Shown piece after piece: positions 56,138 to 64,000 of a stretch of DNA of 64,000 bases; the first letter of the stretch is position 1, and the number at the start of each line of letters is the position of its first letter. The DNA lies in contig OZ245789.1 of the NCBI GenBank assembly GCA_965228045.1, positions 4,278,001 through 4,342,000 on the forward strand, written 5' to 3'. Source of the DNA: JANQEU01 sp965228045. Its GTDB lineage: Bacteria > Bacteroidota > Bacteroidia > Cytophagales > Cyclobacteriaceae. Made by a program: the position numbers and the translations under genes. The notes under the pieces are model-generated. The model was not told where the DNA came from, did no database searches, and saw only the letters and a list, made by a program, of their open reading frames with translations.

Positions 56138-56902
56138 ATGAGGTACGTATCTTTTTTAGCTTTATCAATTCTATTCGCGGCATGTGAGAAAAAGGCCCCC
56201 GGTGAACGTAAGTCAGCGGGAGAAAAGGTGATTGCAAGGTCCATAGCCTATCACGATCCTGAAGGGAATTGGGATGATCTGGAATCTTCTATAGCACTGC
56301 AAATGACCTACGCAGATACTTCTATTGTGATGAACGATATAAGTTTTGGCAATGGCGATGGATTCTTCCAGATCATCAAAGATGACGGCACAAATACGAA
56401 ACTCCTTCGCCTGGATGGAGATGAATGTTCCTTCCTGCTCAATGGCAAAAAAGATTACACGCCCGATGAGGCTGAGATGCATCTTCTGAATTGTGACTAC
56501 ACCCGATCTAATAGAAACTACTACCTGTATACTCTCGGATTGCCAATGAAATTGACGGATCAGGGCACAAAAATCCATGATCAGGTTGATACTGTCAGCG
56601 CCTGGGGAGGTACTTACCTGAGGGTGAAGGTGTCTTATGACCATGAAGTAGGTAAGGATACCTGGTATTTCTATGTCGATCCGGAAACCTACCGTATGAT
56701 GGTGTACCAGTTTTACCATGACGAATCCGTGAATGATGGCGAATACATTCTCTTAAGTGATGAAGAGATCGCTTATCGGAATATCAGGATGCCTGTGGAA
56801 AAGAGGTGGTTTATGAATAAAGATGACCGTTATCTTGGTGCGGATAAAATCCTGAAATTTCAGAATCTTGGACCAGGCATCAAGGAAGACCGAAACTCTT
56901 AG
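56138..56902 (+). CDS. Lipoprotein of unknown function (DUF6503-like)
   Basis: A 254-residue protein with a lipoprotein signal (ALSILFAAC, Cys16). The mature part is beta-rich with a repeated pattern of aromatic strands (GKDTWYFYVDPETYRMM, VEKRWFMNKDDRYLGADKI). It resembles Bacteroidota lipoproteins that share a LolA/outer-membrane-lipoprotein-like fold and are listed as domains of unknown function such as DUF6503; this match is from memory of the pattern. It ends the fucosidase operon and overlaps the convergent gene by 4 bases. Confidence 0.68.
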   Translation: MRYVSFLALSILFAACEKKAPGERKSAGEKVIARSIAYHDPEGNWDDLESSIALQMTYADTSIVMNDISFGNGDGFFQIIKDDGTNTKLLRLDGDECSFLLNGKKDYTPDEAEMHLLNCDYTRSNRNYYLYTLGLPMKLTDQGTKIHDQVDTVSAWGGTYLRVKVSYDHEVGKDTWYFYVDPETYRMMVYQFYHDESVNDGEYILLSDEEIAYRNIRMPVEKRWFMNKDDRYLGADKILKFQNLGPGIKEDRNS

Positions 56903-57501
56903 GCGCTCTTTTTTCCATAAGGAAATGGCCTGTATTGGTAATGCTTTTCAACTTCCTGAATGGCCCGGAGTATTGCTTTATTAATCGGCAAATACTCCTG
57001 ACCTAGCCTGAAATCAATTTGAACCAGTTTTTGGTAATAAGAAGTTATATGTGGCACCGTACCCTTCGCGATGAGTTCTTTGGAAATCGCAATTTCGTGT
57101 TCCTGGGAATTCTTGATCCATTTGCAGGTAGAAAGCACTCGATTTCCATTCTTATCCCTGGATGTCGAAAAACCGAATAACCGGCAGATAAGGCCTCGGT
57201 TTTCATAATCCATGCATCGTCCTTTGACATAGTCGTTTCCATTCATCACCCTAAACAAATGACAAATAGGCTGAAGGTCGGACTGTAACTGGTCTTTAAC
57301 ACTTTCAGCCTGACGATGCTGAAAAAGTTGAAAGGCATAGGGTAAAAACTCAAGCACCGCTGCCTCAATATTTGGCTTGGTGCAGCAATGCCCACATCCG
57401 GGTAGACAATGAAGGCCTGAATCTCTTTTAAAAACATCCAGCTCCCTCTCAAGCATTTCGTACAACCGACGAACCTGCCTGACCTTGATCACGATCGACA
57501 T
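56899..57501 (-). CDS. YkgJ-type cysteine-cluster protein
   Basis: About 200 residues from ATG 57501 (MSIVIKVRQVRRLYE). The frame is open to 57549, but a TAAATTTG -7 element lies at 57518-57511, inside that extension, so the shorter start is chosen. The metal-binding cysteines are grouped as CLPGCGHCC near residue 31, with more in GRCMDYENRGLICRLFG and STCKWIK. The family probably binds zinc or an iron-sulfur cluster; its role is unknown. Confidence 0.82.
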   Translation of the reverse strand: MSIVIKVRQVRRLYEMLERELDVFKRDSGLHCLPGCGHCCTKPNIEAAVLEFLPYAFQLFQHRQAESVKDQLQSDLQPICHLFRVMNGNDYVKGRCMDYENRGLICRLFGFSTSRDKNGNRVLSTCKWIKNSQEHEIAISKELIAKGTVPHITSYYQKLVQIDFRLGQEYLPINKAILRAIQEVEKHYQYRPFPYGKKSA

Positions 57502-57510
57502 GAAATTATG

Positions 57511-57518
57511 CAAATTTA
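57511..57518 (-). promoter_or_regulatory. -7 element of the cysteine-cluster gene
   Basis: Minus strand TAAATTTG, a full TAnnTTTG match, 9 bases before the ATG at 57501. No TTG lies at 17-23 bases. It supports the shorter start of this gene. Confidence 0.45.
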
Positions 57519-57631
57519 GCCCTGATCGGACCAAAATATTGACATCCAAACCTCAAGAAATTTACACCCTCAAAATTCGCCTTATGATCTGTTTCGAATG
57601 AAGGAAACAAGTAGCATTCAGGTCACTGTTG

Positions 57632-58081
57632 CTAAAAGCTAATCGTAAATTTTGGTCCCACCACGAGTTCTTGTTTTCTGGCATAGACAGGTAATTTCTG
57701 TGCACTTACGTCCATTGAAAATTGAACTTCACCCCTATTTATCTTATTGGCGATGATCACCCCATCAACAATGGATGTAATGGAAGCAGCAGCTGGAATA
57801 ATCAATAATCCGGGGCTATCAGCGGAAACAGCAGCAATTATTCCCACAAGGTAAACACCAGTAAAAATAGCTCCCTTGCCGTACTCATGGTTATAATATT
57901 GTCCACCGCCAGCCAATACCCATGATAGAACACCTGCGATAATCGGCGATCGGATCTCCGAATTATTCATATTTCGGCTACGAGAAGGTTCGTTCGACTC
58001 ACCCCCACCTGTGATCTGCGCCATGGATTCTGTCGACAAAAAAAGAATCAGAACAACTAGAATGAGCGAAGGAAATTTCAT
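57632..58081 (-). CDS. Small secreted membrane protein, DUF5683-like
   Basis: About 149 residues from ATG 58081 (MKFPSLILV); an ATG at 58093 would add four. A signal peptide ends near ESMAQ. The core has SPIIAGVLSWVLAGGGQYYNHEYGKGAIF, a glycine-rich amphipathic hairpin typical of proteins like DUF5683 or TM2, then one or two hydrophobic segments (YLVGIIAAVSADSPGLLII). The C-terminal end KFTISF resembles an outer-membrane beta-signal. Function unknown. Confidence 0.65.
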   Translation of the reverse strand: MKFPSLILVVLILFLSTESMAQITGGGESNEPSRSRNMNNSEIRSPIIAGVLSWVLAGGGQYYNHEYGKGAIFTGVYLVGIIAAVSADSPGLLIIPAAASITSIVDGVIIANKINRGEVQFSMDVSAQKLPVYARKQELVVGPKFTISF

Positions 58082-58344
58082 GATGGTTAGCATTAGTGAT
58101 ATTTAATATTAACCAAAATCCTTCGTTTTTCAGAATAAATAACTGGACAAATTGCTTGAAAACAAATAAAATACCGATTTCTTATGACAATTGTGAAAAT
58201 GTCTTTCCTTCGAAACATTTTGCCCGTTCTTAGTGCGGGTTTACTATTAAATTGAAAAAATTTAGGATAAACCTATCACCAAATGTTACGACTGCCACTA
58301 TGATTGGGCTTACAAGCTGATTAAAAAAATGAAATAAATATTCT

Positions 58345-59706
58345 ATGAAAAGAAAGGAATTCATAAAAAAGTCCACCATTGCGCTTGCGAGCGGCATGAT
58401 CCTTCCACAGATATCCTGCACACCCACCAAAAAACAGGAGCTGGTACCTATTAAAACTGCAGGCAGAAAAAACTGGGCAGGGAACTACACATTCAAAGCT
58501 CCAAACCTCTACGAACCATCATCAGTGGACCAGCTGCAGGAATTGGTGAAAACCCTCAAAAAACAAAAGGCGCTTGGATCGCAACACTGCTTCAACAACA
58601 TCGCTGACAGTCCTGAGAATCAAATCTCGACCAAAAAACTGAACAAAGTCATCACGCTTGATAAGGAACAAATGACTTTTACCGTGGAAGCTGGTGCCAG
58701 ATATGGGGATTTTAGTAAAGAACTTCATGAACAAGGATTTGCGCTGCACAACCTGGCCTCCCTGCCTCATATTACAGTAGCCGGAGCCTGCGCTACTGCC
58801 ACGCATGGTTCTGGTGTATCAAATGGCAACCTTGCCACCGCCGTTCGCTCAGTTGAAATGGTGACTTCAAATGGAGATCTGACCACCCTTAACAGAGACC
58901 AGGAAGATTTCTATGCTGTAGTAGTCGGACTAGGCGCTTTTGGCATTATAACGAAAGTGACACTTGATGTACAAGAAACCTTTGAAGTGCGTCAGGATGT
59001 ATTTCTTGATTTGCCATTAGAATCATTGCAAGCCAGTTTCGATGACATCATGTCGGCTGGCTATAGCGTGAGCCTCTTCACTGACTGGATGGACAAAAAA
59101 GTTAGCGAAGTCTGGGTGAAGCGTAGAATGGATAATGACATCATCGATTACGGCAATGAATTTTATGGAGCCATGGCTGCCACTGAAAATGTGCATCCCA
59201 TTCTGGAGCTCTCCGCAGAAAGCTGTTCGGAACAAATGGGGGTTCCAGGTCCCTGGTATGATCGCTTGCCTCACTTCAAAATGGGCTTTCAGCCAAGTGC
59301 CGGGGAAGAACTACAATCAGAATTCTTCATTCCCAGGAAAAATGCAGTGGAAGCCATCATGGCGCTCGAAGCTAAGAGGGATCAGATTTACCCTCATTTG
59401 ATGATCACGGAAATCCGGACCATCGCAGGGGATGACTATTGGATGAGTCCTTGCTATAAGCAAGACAGCGTAGCCATACACTTTACCTGGAAGCAAAAGC
59501 CGGATGAAGTAATGTCATTGCTTCCGGTTATAGAAGAGACCCTCGCTCCGTTTGAAGCTAAACCACATTGGGGTAAATTATTTACGCTGGCACCTACTAC
59601 TATACAGGATCGATATGAAAAATACGAGGACTTTGTGGCTTTGGCGCGTACTTATGATCCAGGTGGTAAGTTTAAGAACAATTACCTTCTGAAGAATATT
59701 TATTGA
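58345..59706 (+). CDS. FAD-linked alditol/aldonolactone oxidase-like protein
   Basis: A 453-residue flavoprotein of the VAO family with an N-terminal export signal (residues 1-25, ending QISC, possibly a lipoprotein). The FAD domain has LGSQHCFNNIAD, where His81 matches the histidine that binds FAD covalently in alditol oxidase, and ATATHGSGVSNGNLA. The C-terminal substrate domain (ALO type) ends with ARTYDPGGKFKNNYL. Relatives oxidise xylitol, sorbitol or aldonolactones and pass electrons to oxygen. It stands alone. Confidence 0.87.
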   Translation: MKRKEFIKKSTIALASGMILPQISCTPTKKQELVPIKTAGRKNWAGNYTFKAPNLYEPSSVDQLQELVKTLKKQKALGSQHCFNNIADSPENQISTKKLNKVITLDKEQMTFTVEAGARYGDFSKELHEQGFALHNLASLPHITVAGACATATHGSGVSNGNLATAVRSVEMVTSNGDLTTLNRDQEDFYAVVVGLGAFGIITKVTLDVQETFEVRQDVFLDLPLESLQASFDDIMSAGYSVSLFTDWMDKKVSEVWVKRRMDNDIIDYGNEFYGAMAATENVHPILELSAESCSEQMGVPGPWYDRLPHFKMGFQPSAGEELQSEFFIPRKNAVEAIMALEAKRDQIYPHLMITEIRTIAGDDYWMSPCYKQDSVAIHFTWKQKPDEVMSLLPVIEETLAPFEAKPHWGKLFTLAPTTIQDRYEKYEDFVALARTYDPGGKFKNNYLLKNIY

Positions 59707-59850
59707 TGGCTTAGTCATCCCATGACAGGCTGTTCGACGCAGAATACGCTTTAATACGTAGTCGATTTAGGAAATTCCTCTATTTACATTCCCGCGATAC
59801 CGGTGCTCCTTTGATAATTGAATTAGTACTAACCAAAAACTATTTTAATT

Positions 59851-60750
59851 ATGAGAAAACTTGCACTTGTCTTATTAGTCTTCGCATTCCAGTTTGGATT
59901 TGCTCAAAAAACAATCCTTGAACTTGCGGAGGATAAAAAGTTAGAAAAATTTATATCCCTGGATGCTCCTGGAGGGAAACCTGCTAAGGATGGAATAGGA
60001 GCCAAAGCCGATCTTACAAAAACCTCACTCACAAAGATCGCGCTTGTTTCTTTTTACTTAAATGACCAGGGTGATGATAATGCTTACAGAACCATGGGTA
60101 TTGGTGAAGACGGCGGAAATTACTACGCTACTAAATTTTATAGCCAGTCAATTGATCCTATAAAAACTGCCTTCAGCAAGGAAGGTATGCAAATACTGAC
60201 ACCCTCAGAGTTCCTTGATTCTGAAGAAAAACGACAAGCTTACGAAAATTTCGAAATGGAAGTCGGACGAATGGCTCGAATGGTATTGGGATTTGTAAAC
60301 AGTATTTCCGATGCAGCAACCGATGCGGGATTTCAAGTTTCAGCCACTCCAGCCGGTTATGAGCTGATCCCCGCTGCCATGGCAGCAGGTGACTATAAGC
60401 TGAATGAATCTATGGGTAAGCTTACTGAGGACCTGGGTGTGGATGCTGTAATGGTGGCTTTTGTGGATACAAAAACCGATGACAGAAGTAGTGTCTACAT
60501 GAAATCCGGAATGGCACTTTATGGTCCCAACCCAATACCAAAGGAGGAAGGAAAGAGATATCCCGGAATGAGCTACAACTCAGGCATGTATTATGGTAAA
60601 ACCGAGGTTACTCCTAAAAATGCGATTGAATTCGCGGAGATCAAAAGAAAAGAGATTACCGAGGAAAGCTATGATGGCTTTGGCTATATCATGGGAGAAG
60701 CAGCCAGTCAGCTTGCAGCCTACATTCAAACCGAAAAATCAGGAGGATAG
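59851..60750 (+). CDS. Secreted protein of unknown function
   Basis: A 299-residue protein with a clear signal peptide (ALVLLVFAFQFGFAQ). The mature part has alternating strand and helix segments (KTSLTKIALVSFYLND, GVDAVMVAFVDTKTDD, MSYNSGMYYGKTEVTP) and no recognised motif. It may be a periplasmic or outer-membrane-associated protein. It is a single gene, ended by a strong palindrome shared with the convergent two-component operon. Confidence 0.7.
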   Translation: MRKLALVLLVFAFQFGFAQKTILELAEDKKLEKFISLDAPGGKPAKDGIGAKADLTKTSLTKIALVSFYLNDQGDDNAYRTMGIGEDGGNYYATKFYSQSIDPIKTAFSKEGMQILTPSEFLDSEEKRQAYENFEMEVGRMARMVLGFVNSISDAATDAGFQVSATPAGYELIPAAMAAGDYKLNESMGKLTEDLGVDAVMVAFVDTKTDDRSSVYMKSGMALYGPNPIPKEEGKRYPGMSYNSGMYYGKTEVTPKNAIEFAEIKRKEITEESYDGFGYIMGEAASQLAAYIQTEKSGG

Positions 60751-60850
60751 GAAATTGTCCACAGGACAAGTGCAGGGAAGCATGACAGGTAGACTCCAGG
60801 GTTTACCTGCTTCTTCCCATTCACATGCACTATAATCCAAAACAACGCCT

Positions 60851-60874
60851 AAAGGTGGTCCCGGGACCACCTTT
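60851..60874. terminator. Bidirectional terminator, perfect 24-bp palindrome
   Basis: AAAGGTGGTCCC and GGGACCACCTTT abut at 60862/60863 as a perfect palindrome with flanking A and T runs (TTTTCTTATT on the right, fewer T on the minus strand). It lies between the stops of two convergent genes, as a two-way terminator would. Confidence 0.8.
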
Positions 60875-60876
60875 TC

Positions 60877-61512
60877 TTATTCAGCCAAATTGTTTTTTAA
60901 AGCAAATTTTACAAGCTGGGCCGTATTCCTGATTTCCAGTTTTTGGAGAATATTATTCCTGTGCGTATCCACTGTGCGCTTACTGATAAATAATTTGTCG
61001 GCTATTTCAGCATTTGACAATCCATCTACTATCAGTGTTATGATCTCTAACTCACGATCTGTCAACAGTACCTTTTTGGAGACATCAGAATTGTCTTCAC
61101 TATTAAGCTGAAGAGCAATTTCCATAACCTCAGGGTCAAAGTACTTTTTACCATTATTTACTTTTAGGATAGCTTCATAGATCATCTCCGTCTCGCTACT
61201 TTTCAGCAGATATCCATAAGCTCCTGTTCTGAAGGCTTTTTGAATTATCGGCTTTTCATCATGAACACTTAGGACGATAAATTTAGTATCCCAGCCCTTT
61301 TCCTTTGATTCCCTGATTACTTCCAGCCCATTCATACCCGGCATATTGATGTCACAGATCACCAAATCCGGTAATCTGTTGCCGAGCTGAATCAGAAGTT
61401 CTTTCCCATTGCTTGCCTGGTCAAGCAACTCAAACTCAGGATGAGCATTGATCTTTTCAATCAGCCCTTCCAAAATAAGCGGATGGTCATCAGCTACGGA
61501 TATCGTAATCAT
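60877..61512 (-). CDS. NarL/LuxR-type response regulator
   Basis: A 211-residue two-domain regulator. The receiver domain has the acidic pocket (VADDH), phospho-acceptor Asp54 in VICDINMPGMNG, a switch Ser in VLSVHDEK, and Lys in GYLLKSSE. The C-terminal LuxR HTH has LTDRELEIITLIVDGLSN and SKRTVDTHRNNILQKL. It overlaps the upstream histidine kinase gene by 4 bases, so the pair works together. Target genes are unknown. Confidence 0.95.
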   Translation of the reverse strand: MITISVADDHPLILEGLIEKINAHPEFELLDQASNGKELLIQLGNRLPDLVICDINMPGMNGLEVIRESKEKGWDTKFIVLSVHDEKPIIQKAFRTGAYGYLLKSSETEMIYEAILKVNNGKKYFDPEVMEIALQLNSEDNSDVSKKVLLTDRELEIITLIVDGLSNAEIADKLFISKRTVDTHRNNILQKLEIRNTAQLVKFALKNNLAE

Positions 61513-63371
61513 TCGGTTTTTTTATTTAATGGTAACCGCACATGAACAATGGTACCGGGATGCTCCTGGGAATTTACCTGAAGATCGCCTTTAAATGCCC
61601 TAACCCTCGATTTGATCCCAATCAGACCAATTCCTGGTTTGACTGTACTTTCGTCAAATCCGTCACCATCATCTTCAAAGAGGAGATGTAACTCACCCTT
61701 ACGCTCATAAACTCCAACAGAAATAAGACCGGCATTCGAATGTTTGCAGGCATTTTGCAAAAGCTCCTGAAAAATTCTAAATAAGCAAGCTTCTATTTCC
61801 TCTTCGTACCTAACATCCACATTTAGACCTCCGTCAAATTCCCATGATATTTTGGAACCATCCAGAGTGGTCCGTAAAAGTTGTTCTATGGCTGGCGCCA
61901 GGCCAACTTCCTTTAGAGATCCGGGCATCAACTCATGAGATATCTCACGGATCTCCTGATAGATATCGCGGATAACTTTTGACTTTTCAGACATCTGAAC
62001 AGGCTTTTCATCTTTGGAATCCTCCGGATGTTCCATTGACATAATCAGAGCTGACATAGCCTGGCCAACACTGTCGTGCAAGTTTTGCGCTATTCGCTGG
62101 CGCTCCTCTTCCTGGGCAGAAAACAAAGCCTTTAAGTGTTGTTCCCTTTCGCGGTTAATTGCGCGCTCATGTATCAGTTTTTCACGATTCTTTCGGAAAG
62201 TAAAAAGAAAAATGAGACTCAAAATGATCAGAGAGGAAACCGACATGCTGGCGATCAATAAACTATCTTTTCGATTGATCTCAATTTGCTGCATTGCAAG
62301 CCTTTTTTCCTTTTCCGCCGTCTCATATCTTATGCGCAGTTCATTCACTTGTTCCAGACGCTCTTCATTCAAGATAGAGTCTCTGACGGAAACATAATCC
62401 CGGAAATAGAAGAAGGCAGAATCATACAATCCAAATGCAGCATGAACTTCAGACAGCCGCTGATAGGCATTTTGTTCATAGAGTAAAGAACCTACCTCCA
62501 AAGCTGAAGTTAAACTCCTCTTGGCGGATTGAATAGCCTCGATCCTCATACCTTTAGCCTGATATGCCGCTGAAAGCGATCTGTTTACATCTGCGAGTTC
62601 TTTGGTGTTTCCATAACTAACCAGGCCCTCATAAGCCTTATCCAGATGAATGATGGCCTCATCGTACCGATTTAGTCCTATAAGTGCATCTCCTGCATTT
62701 ATTGATGGGTAGGGAATATATTGCTGGTAGTCGTTTTCTATGAAATATTCGATAGTCGGAAGAGCATAATCCAGAGCATTCTGGTATTCCTCAAGATTAT
62801 TATGTACTGTGGCCAGGTTATTATAAAGACTAAACTTTCCAAGTTGGTAGTCCAGAGAGTCATAAATAGTCATGGCATCCCTGTAGTATTTCACAACACT
62901 CCTAAGGTCACCAAGGTCTTTATATACAATTCCAATATTGTTCAATACTTTGGCCTGACCTCTCAAGTCTCCCTCCGATTCGAAAATTTCAAGGGACAGA
63001 AAGTAATGCTCCAAAGCCACTGTATGTCTACCCCTCTCGTCATTGACAATACCAAGGTTGTTCAGTGACTCGGCTCTTTCTATTTGATTTTTCAGTTCGT
63101 TGGAAATCTCCAGTGCCATCTCATGATGGACTCGGGCGGAGTCAAATTGACTTAATGCTACCAATACCTTCCCGATAGCGTTGTGCAGTTTTGCGCTTTT
63201 GTCGCCCGATTTAGCCACTTCAAGCGCATTATAGCCTATAATAAGAGCATTTTCGGGATTGCTGAATTTCTCTGATTCTATCCTTTCCAGCACCGAATCC
63301 ATGGACCAGGTTTGGGCCATTAAATTTCGGGCGATGCACAGGAATATTATGATCCAAATTGTCCGCAACAT
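61509..63371 (-). CDS. TPR-containing histidine kinase (NarX/DesK type)
   Basis: A 620-residue sensor. A signal peptide (IIFLCIARNLMAQ) precedes six to seven TPRs (~30-330; ESLNNLGIVNDERG, KVLNNIGIVYKDLG). A membrane helix lies near 370-390 (LLIASMSVSSLIILSLIFLF). The HisKA_3 box is RQRIAQNLHDSVGQAMSAL, with the phospho-accepting His, and the ATPase has QELLQNACKHSN, EDDGDGFD and GIGLIGIKSRV. TPRs would sense a signal in the periplasm. It is the first gene of the two-gene operon with the response regulator. Confidence 0.94.
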   Translation of the reverse strand: MLRTIWIIIFLCIARNLMAQTWSMDSVLERIESEKFSNPENALIIGYNALEVAKSGDKSAKLHNAIGKVLVALSQFDSARVHHEMALEISNELKNQIERAESLNNLGIVNDERGRHTVALEHYFLSLEIFESEGDLRGQAKVLNNIGIVYKDLGDLRSVVKYYRDAMTIYDSLDYQLGKFSLYNNLATVHNNLEEYQNALDYALPTIEYFIENDYQQYIPYPSINAGDALIGLNRYDEAIIHLDKAYEGLVSYGNTKELADVNRSLSAAYQAKGMRIEAIQSAKRSLTSALEVGSLLYEQNAYQRLSEVHAAFGLYDSAFFYFRDYVSVRDSILNEERLEQVNELRIRYETAEKEKRLAMQQIEINRKDSLLIASMSVSSLIILSLIFLFTFRKNREKLIHERAINREREQHLKALFSAQEEERQRIAQNLHDSVGQAMSALIMSMEHPEDSKDEKPVQMSEKSKVIRDIYQEIREISHELMPGSLKEVGLAPAIEQLLRTTLDGSKISWEFDGGLNVDVRYEEEIEACLFRIFQELLQNACKHSNAGLISVGVYERKGELHLLFEDDGDGFDESTVKPGIGLIGIKSRVRAFKGDLQVNSQEHPGTIVHVRLPLNKKTE

Positions 63372-63497
63372 AACTTGGGAAGCAGAAATATATTAAATCT
63401 TGTCCTTTGTGACGAATCCGGACTCTGTATTCAGCCTGGCGTAAAAGGCTATTTCCCTGACTTTACCTGGGATTCATTATCTTTTTCAAAAAAACCT

Positions 63498-64000
63498 ATG
63501 CGACTCCAAGGCCTTTTTCTTCTTCTCTTAATTGTATTTTCCTGTGGTAAAACCGAGCAACCGCAAAACCAGGTCCCTGGTCTGGAGCAAAGCGTTGAGA
63601 TCATAAGAGATAATTGGGGTATCAATCACATTTATGCACAAAACCAACGGGATCTTTTTTTCGCACAGGGATATGCCGCCGCGAAAGACAGGTTATTTCA
63701 ATTTGAAATCTGGCGAAGACAAGCAACCGGGACAGTCGCTGAGATTCTCGGTGAACGGGAGTTGAACCGGGACATCGGTACGCGTTTATTCAAGTTTCGT
63801 GGTGATATGACCGAAGAAATGAATTATTACCATGAAGATGGTGTGGAAATCATCACGGCATATGTAGATGGAGTAAATGCCTACATTGATGAGGTCATGG
63901 GAGATCCGGAAAAGTTGCCGATAGAGTTTAAGATACTTGATTTTCAACCAGGTAAGTGGACTCCGGAGGTCGTGATATCTCGTCATCAGGGGCTTTTGGG
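63498..64000 (+). CDS. Penicillin acylase family lipoprotein (partial)
   Basis: The first 167 codons, running off the window. The N-terminus is a lipoprotein signal (LLLLIVFSC, Cys16). The visible part is the start of the acylase alpha chain: VEIIRDNWGINHIYA, FFAQGYAAAKDRLFQFE and RRQATGTVAEILG are hallmark motifs of family S45. Members are Ntn hydrolases that self-cleave and hydrolyse amides, such as beta-lactams or acyl-homoserine lactones. The catalytic serine lies beyond the window, so activity cannot be judged. Confidence 0.9.
   Translation, partial: MRLQGLFLLLLIVFSCGKTEQPQNQVPGLEQSVEIIRDNWGINHIYAQNQRDLFFAQGYAAAKDRLFQFEIWRRQATGTVAEILGERELNRDIGTRLFKFRGDMTEEMNYYHEDGVEIITAYVDGVNAYIDEVMGDPEKLPIEFKILDFQPGKWTPEVVISRHQGLL

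Overview
The window looks like chromosomal DNA of a Bacteroidota bacterium, most likely of the order Cytophagales and probably marine. The evidence is: promoters of the TTG-N17-23-TAnnTTTG type, almost no Shine-Dalgarno sequences, many proteins with N-terminal signal peptides or lipoprotein signals, DUF3667 and OmpA/PD40 proteins, TPR-CHAT and TPR-LuxR architectures, and a PadR gene paired with a large FtsX-type ABC permease. No rRNA, tRNA, prophage, IS transposase or CRISPR array is visible.

Layout. 1-2.8 kb: a PadR repressor and the start of its ABC permease, then two very small ORFs and a membrane protein. 2.8-8.0 kb: a secreted S10-type peptidase, a cluster of palindromic repeat elements, and two secreted proteins of unknown role with a decayed repeat copy on their far side. 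8.0-12 kb: DUF3667 protein, sulfotransferase-like protein, aldo/keto reductase and M20 peptidase. 12-17 kb: a Rieske oxygenase divergent from an operon of APC amino-acid transporter, arginine-deiminase-fold hydrolase and P1/DmpA peptidase, then a Uma2-like nuclease. 17-30 kb is a housekeeping block: hslU, lon, an OmpA/PD40 protein, an operon of GH3-like enzyme, dxr and rseP, a DegP/HtrA protease and dnaA. 30-38 kb: a one-chain methylmalonyl-CoA mutase with a MutA-like front half and a 1403-residue secreted TPR-CHAT protein. 38-50 kb: an LpxH-like phosphoesterase, an aldo/keto reductase, then a sugar locus: Gfo/Idh oxidoreductase, DoxX protein and NCS1-type permease on one strand and rhaEW, rhaI, rhaK (L-rhamnose breakdown) on the other, followed by a GH140/DUF4038-like lipoprotein. 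50-57 kb: a TPR-LuxR regulator followed by an NTF2-like protein, a GH29 alpha-L-fucosidase, a DUF885-like protein and a lipoprotein. 57-64 kb: a cysteine-cluster protein, an alditol-oxidase-like flavoprotein, an unknown secreted protein, a LuxR response regulator with its TPR histidine kinase, and the start of a penicillin-acylase family lipoprotein.

How the genes work together. The 40-54 kb stretch reads as a deoxysugar acquisition and breakdown region: surface glycosidases (GH29, GH140-like) could release fucose/rhamnose-type sugars and the rhaEW-I-K operon would convert rhamnose to dihydroxyacetone phosphate and lactate. The 17-30 kb block combines protein quality control (HslU, Lon, DegP/HtrA, RseP) with isoprenoid synthesis (Dxr) and replication initiation.

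The most unusual signals are structural. Four coding sequences or segments contain perfect or near-perfect hairpins with 13-18 bp arms (2613-2652, 31506-31544, 52861-52897, 52934-52963), far above chance. A 27-codon ORF with a strong Shine-Dalgarno hidden in a stem overlaps the next start codon (ATGA). Four TTTGTA motifs lie 11, 22 and 11 bp apart over the padR promoter. A family of about 100 bp palindromic elements with inverted ends sits beside the 4.9-7.8 kb gene pair.
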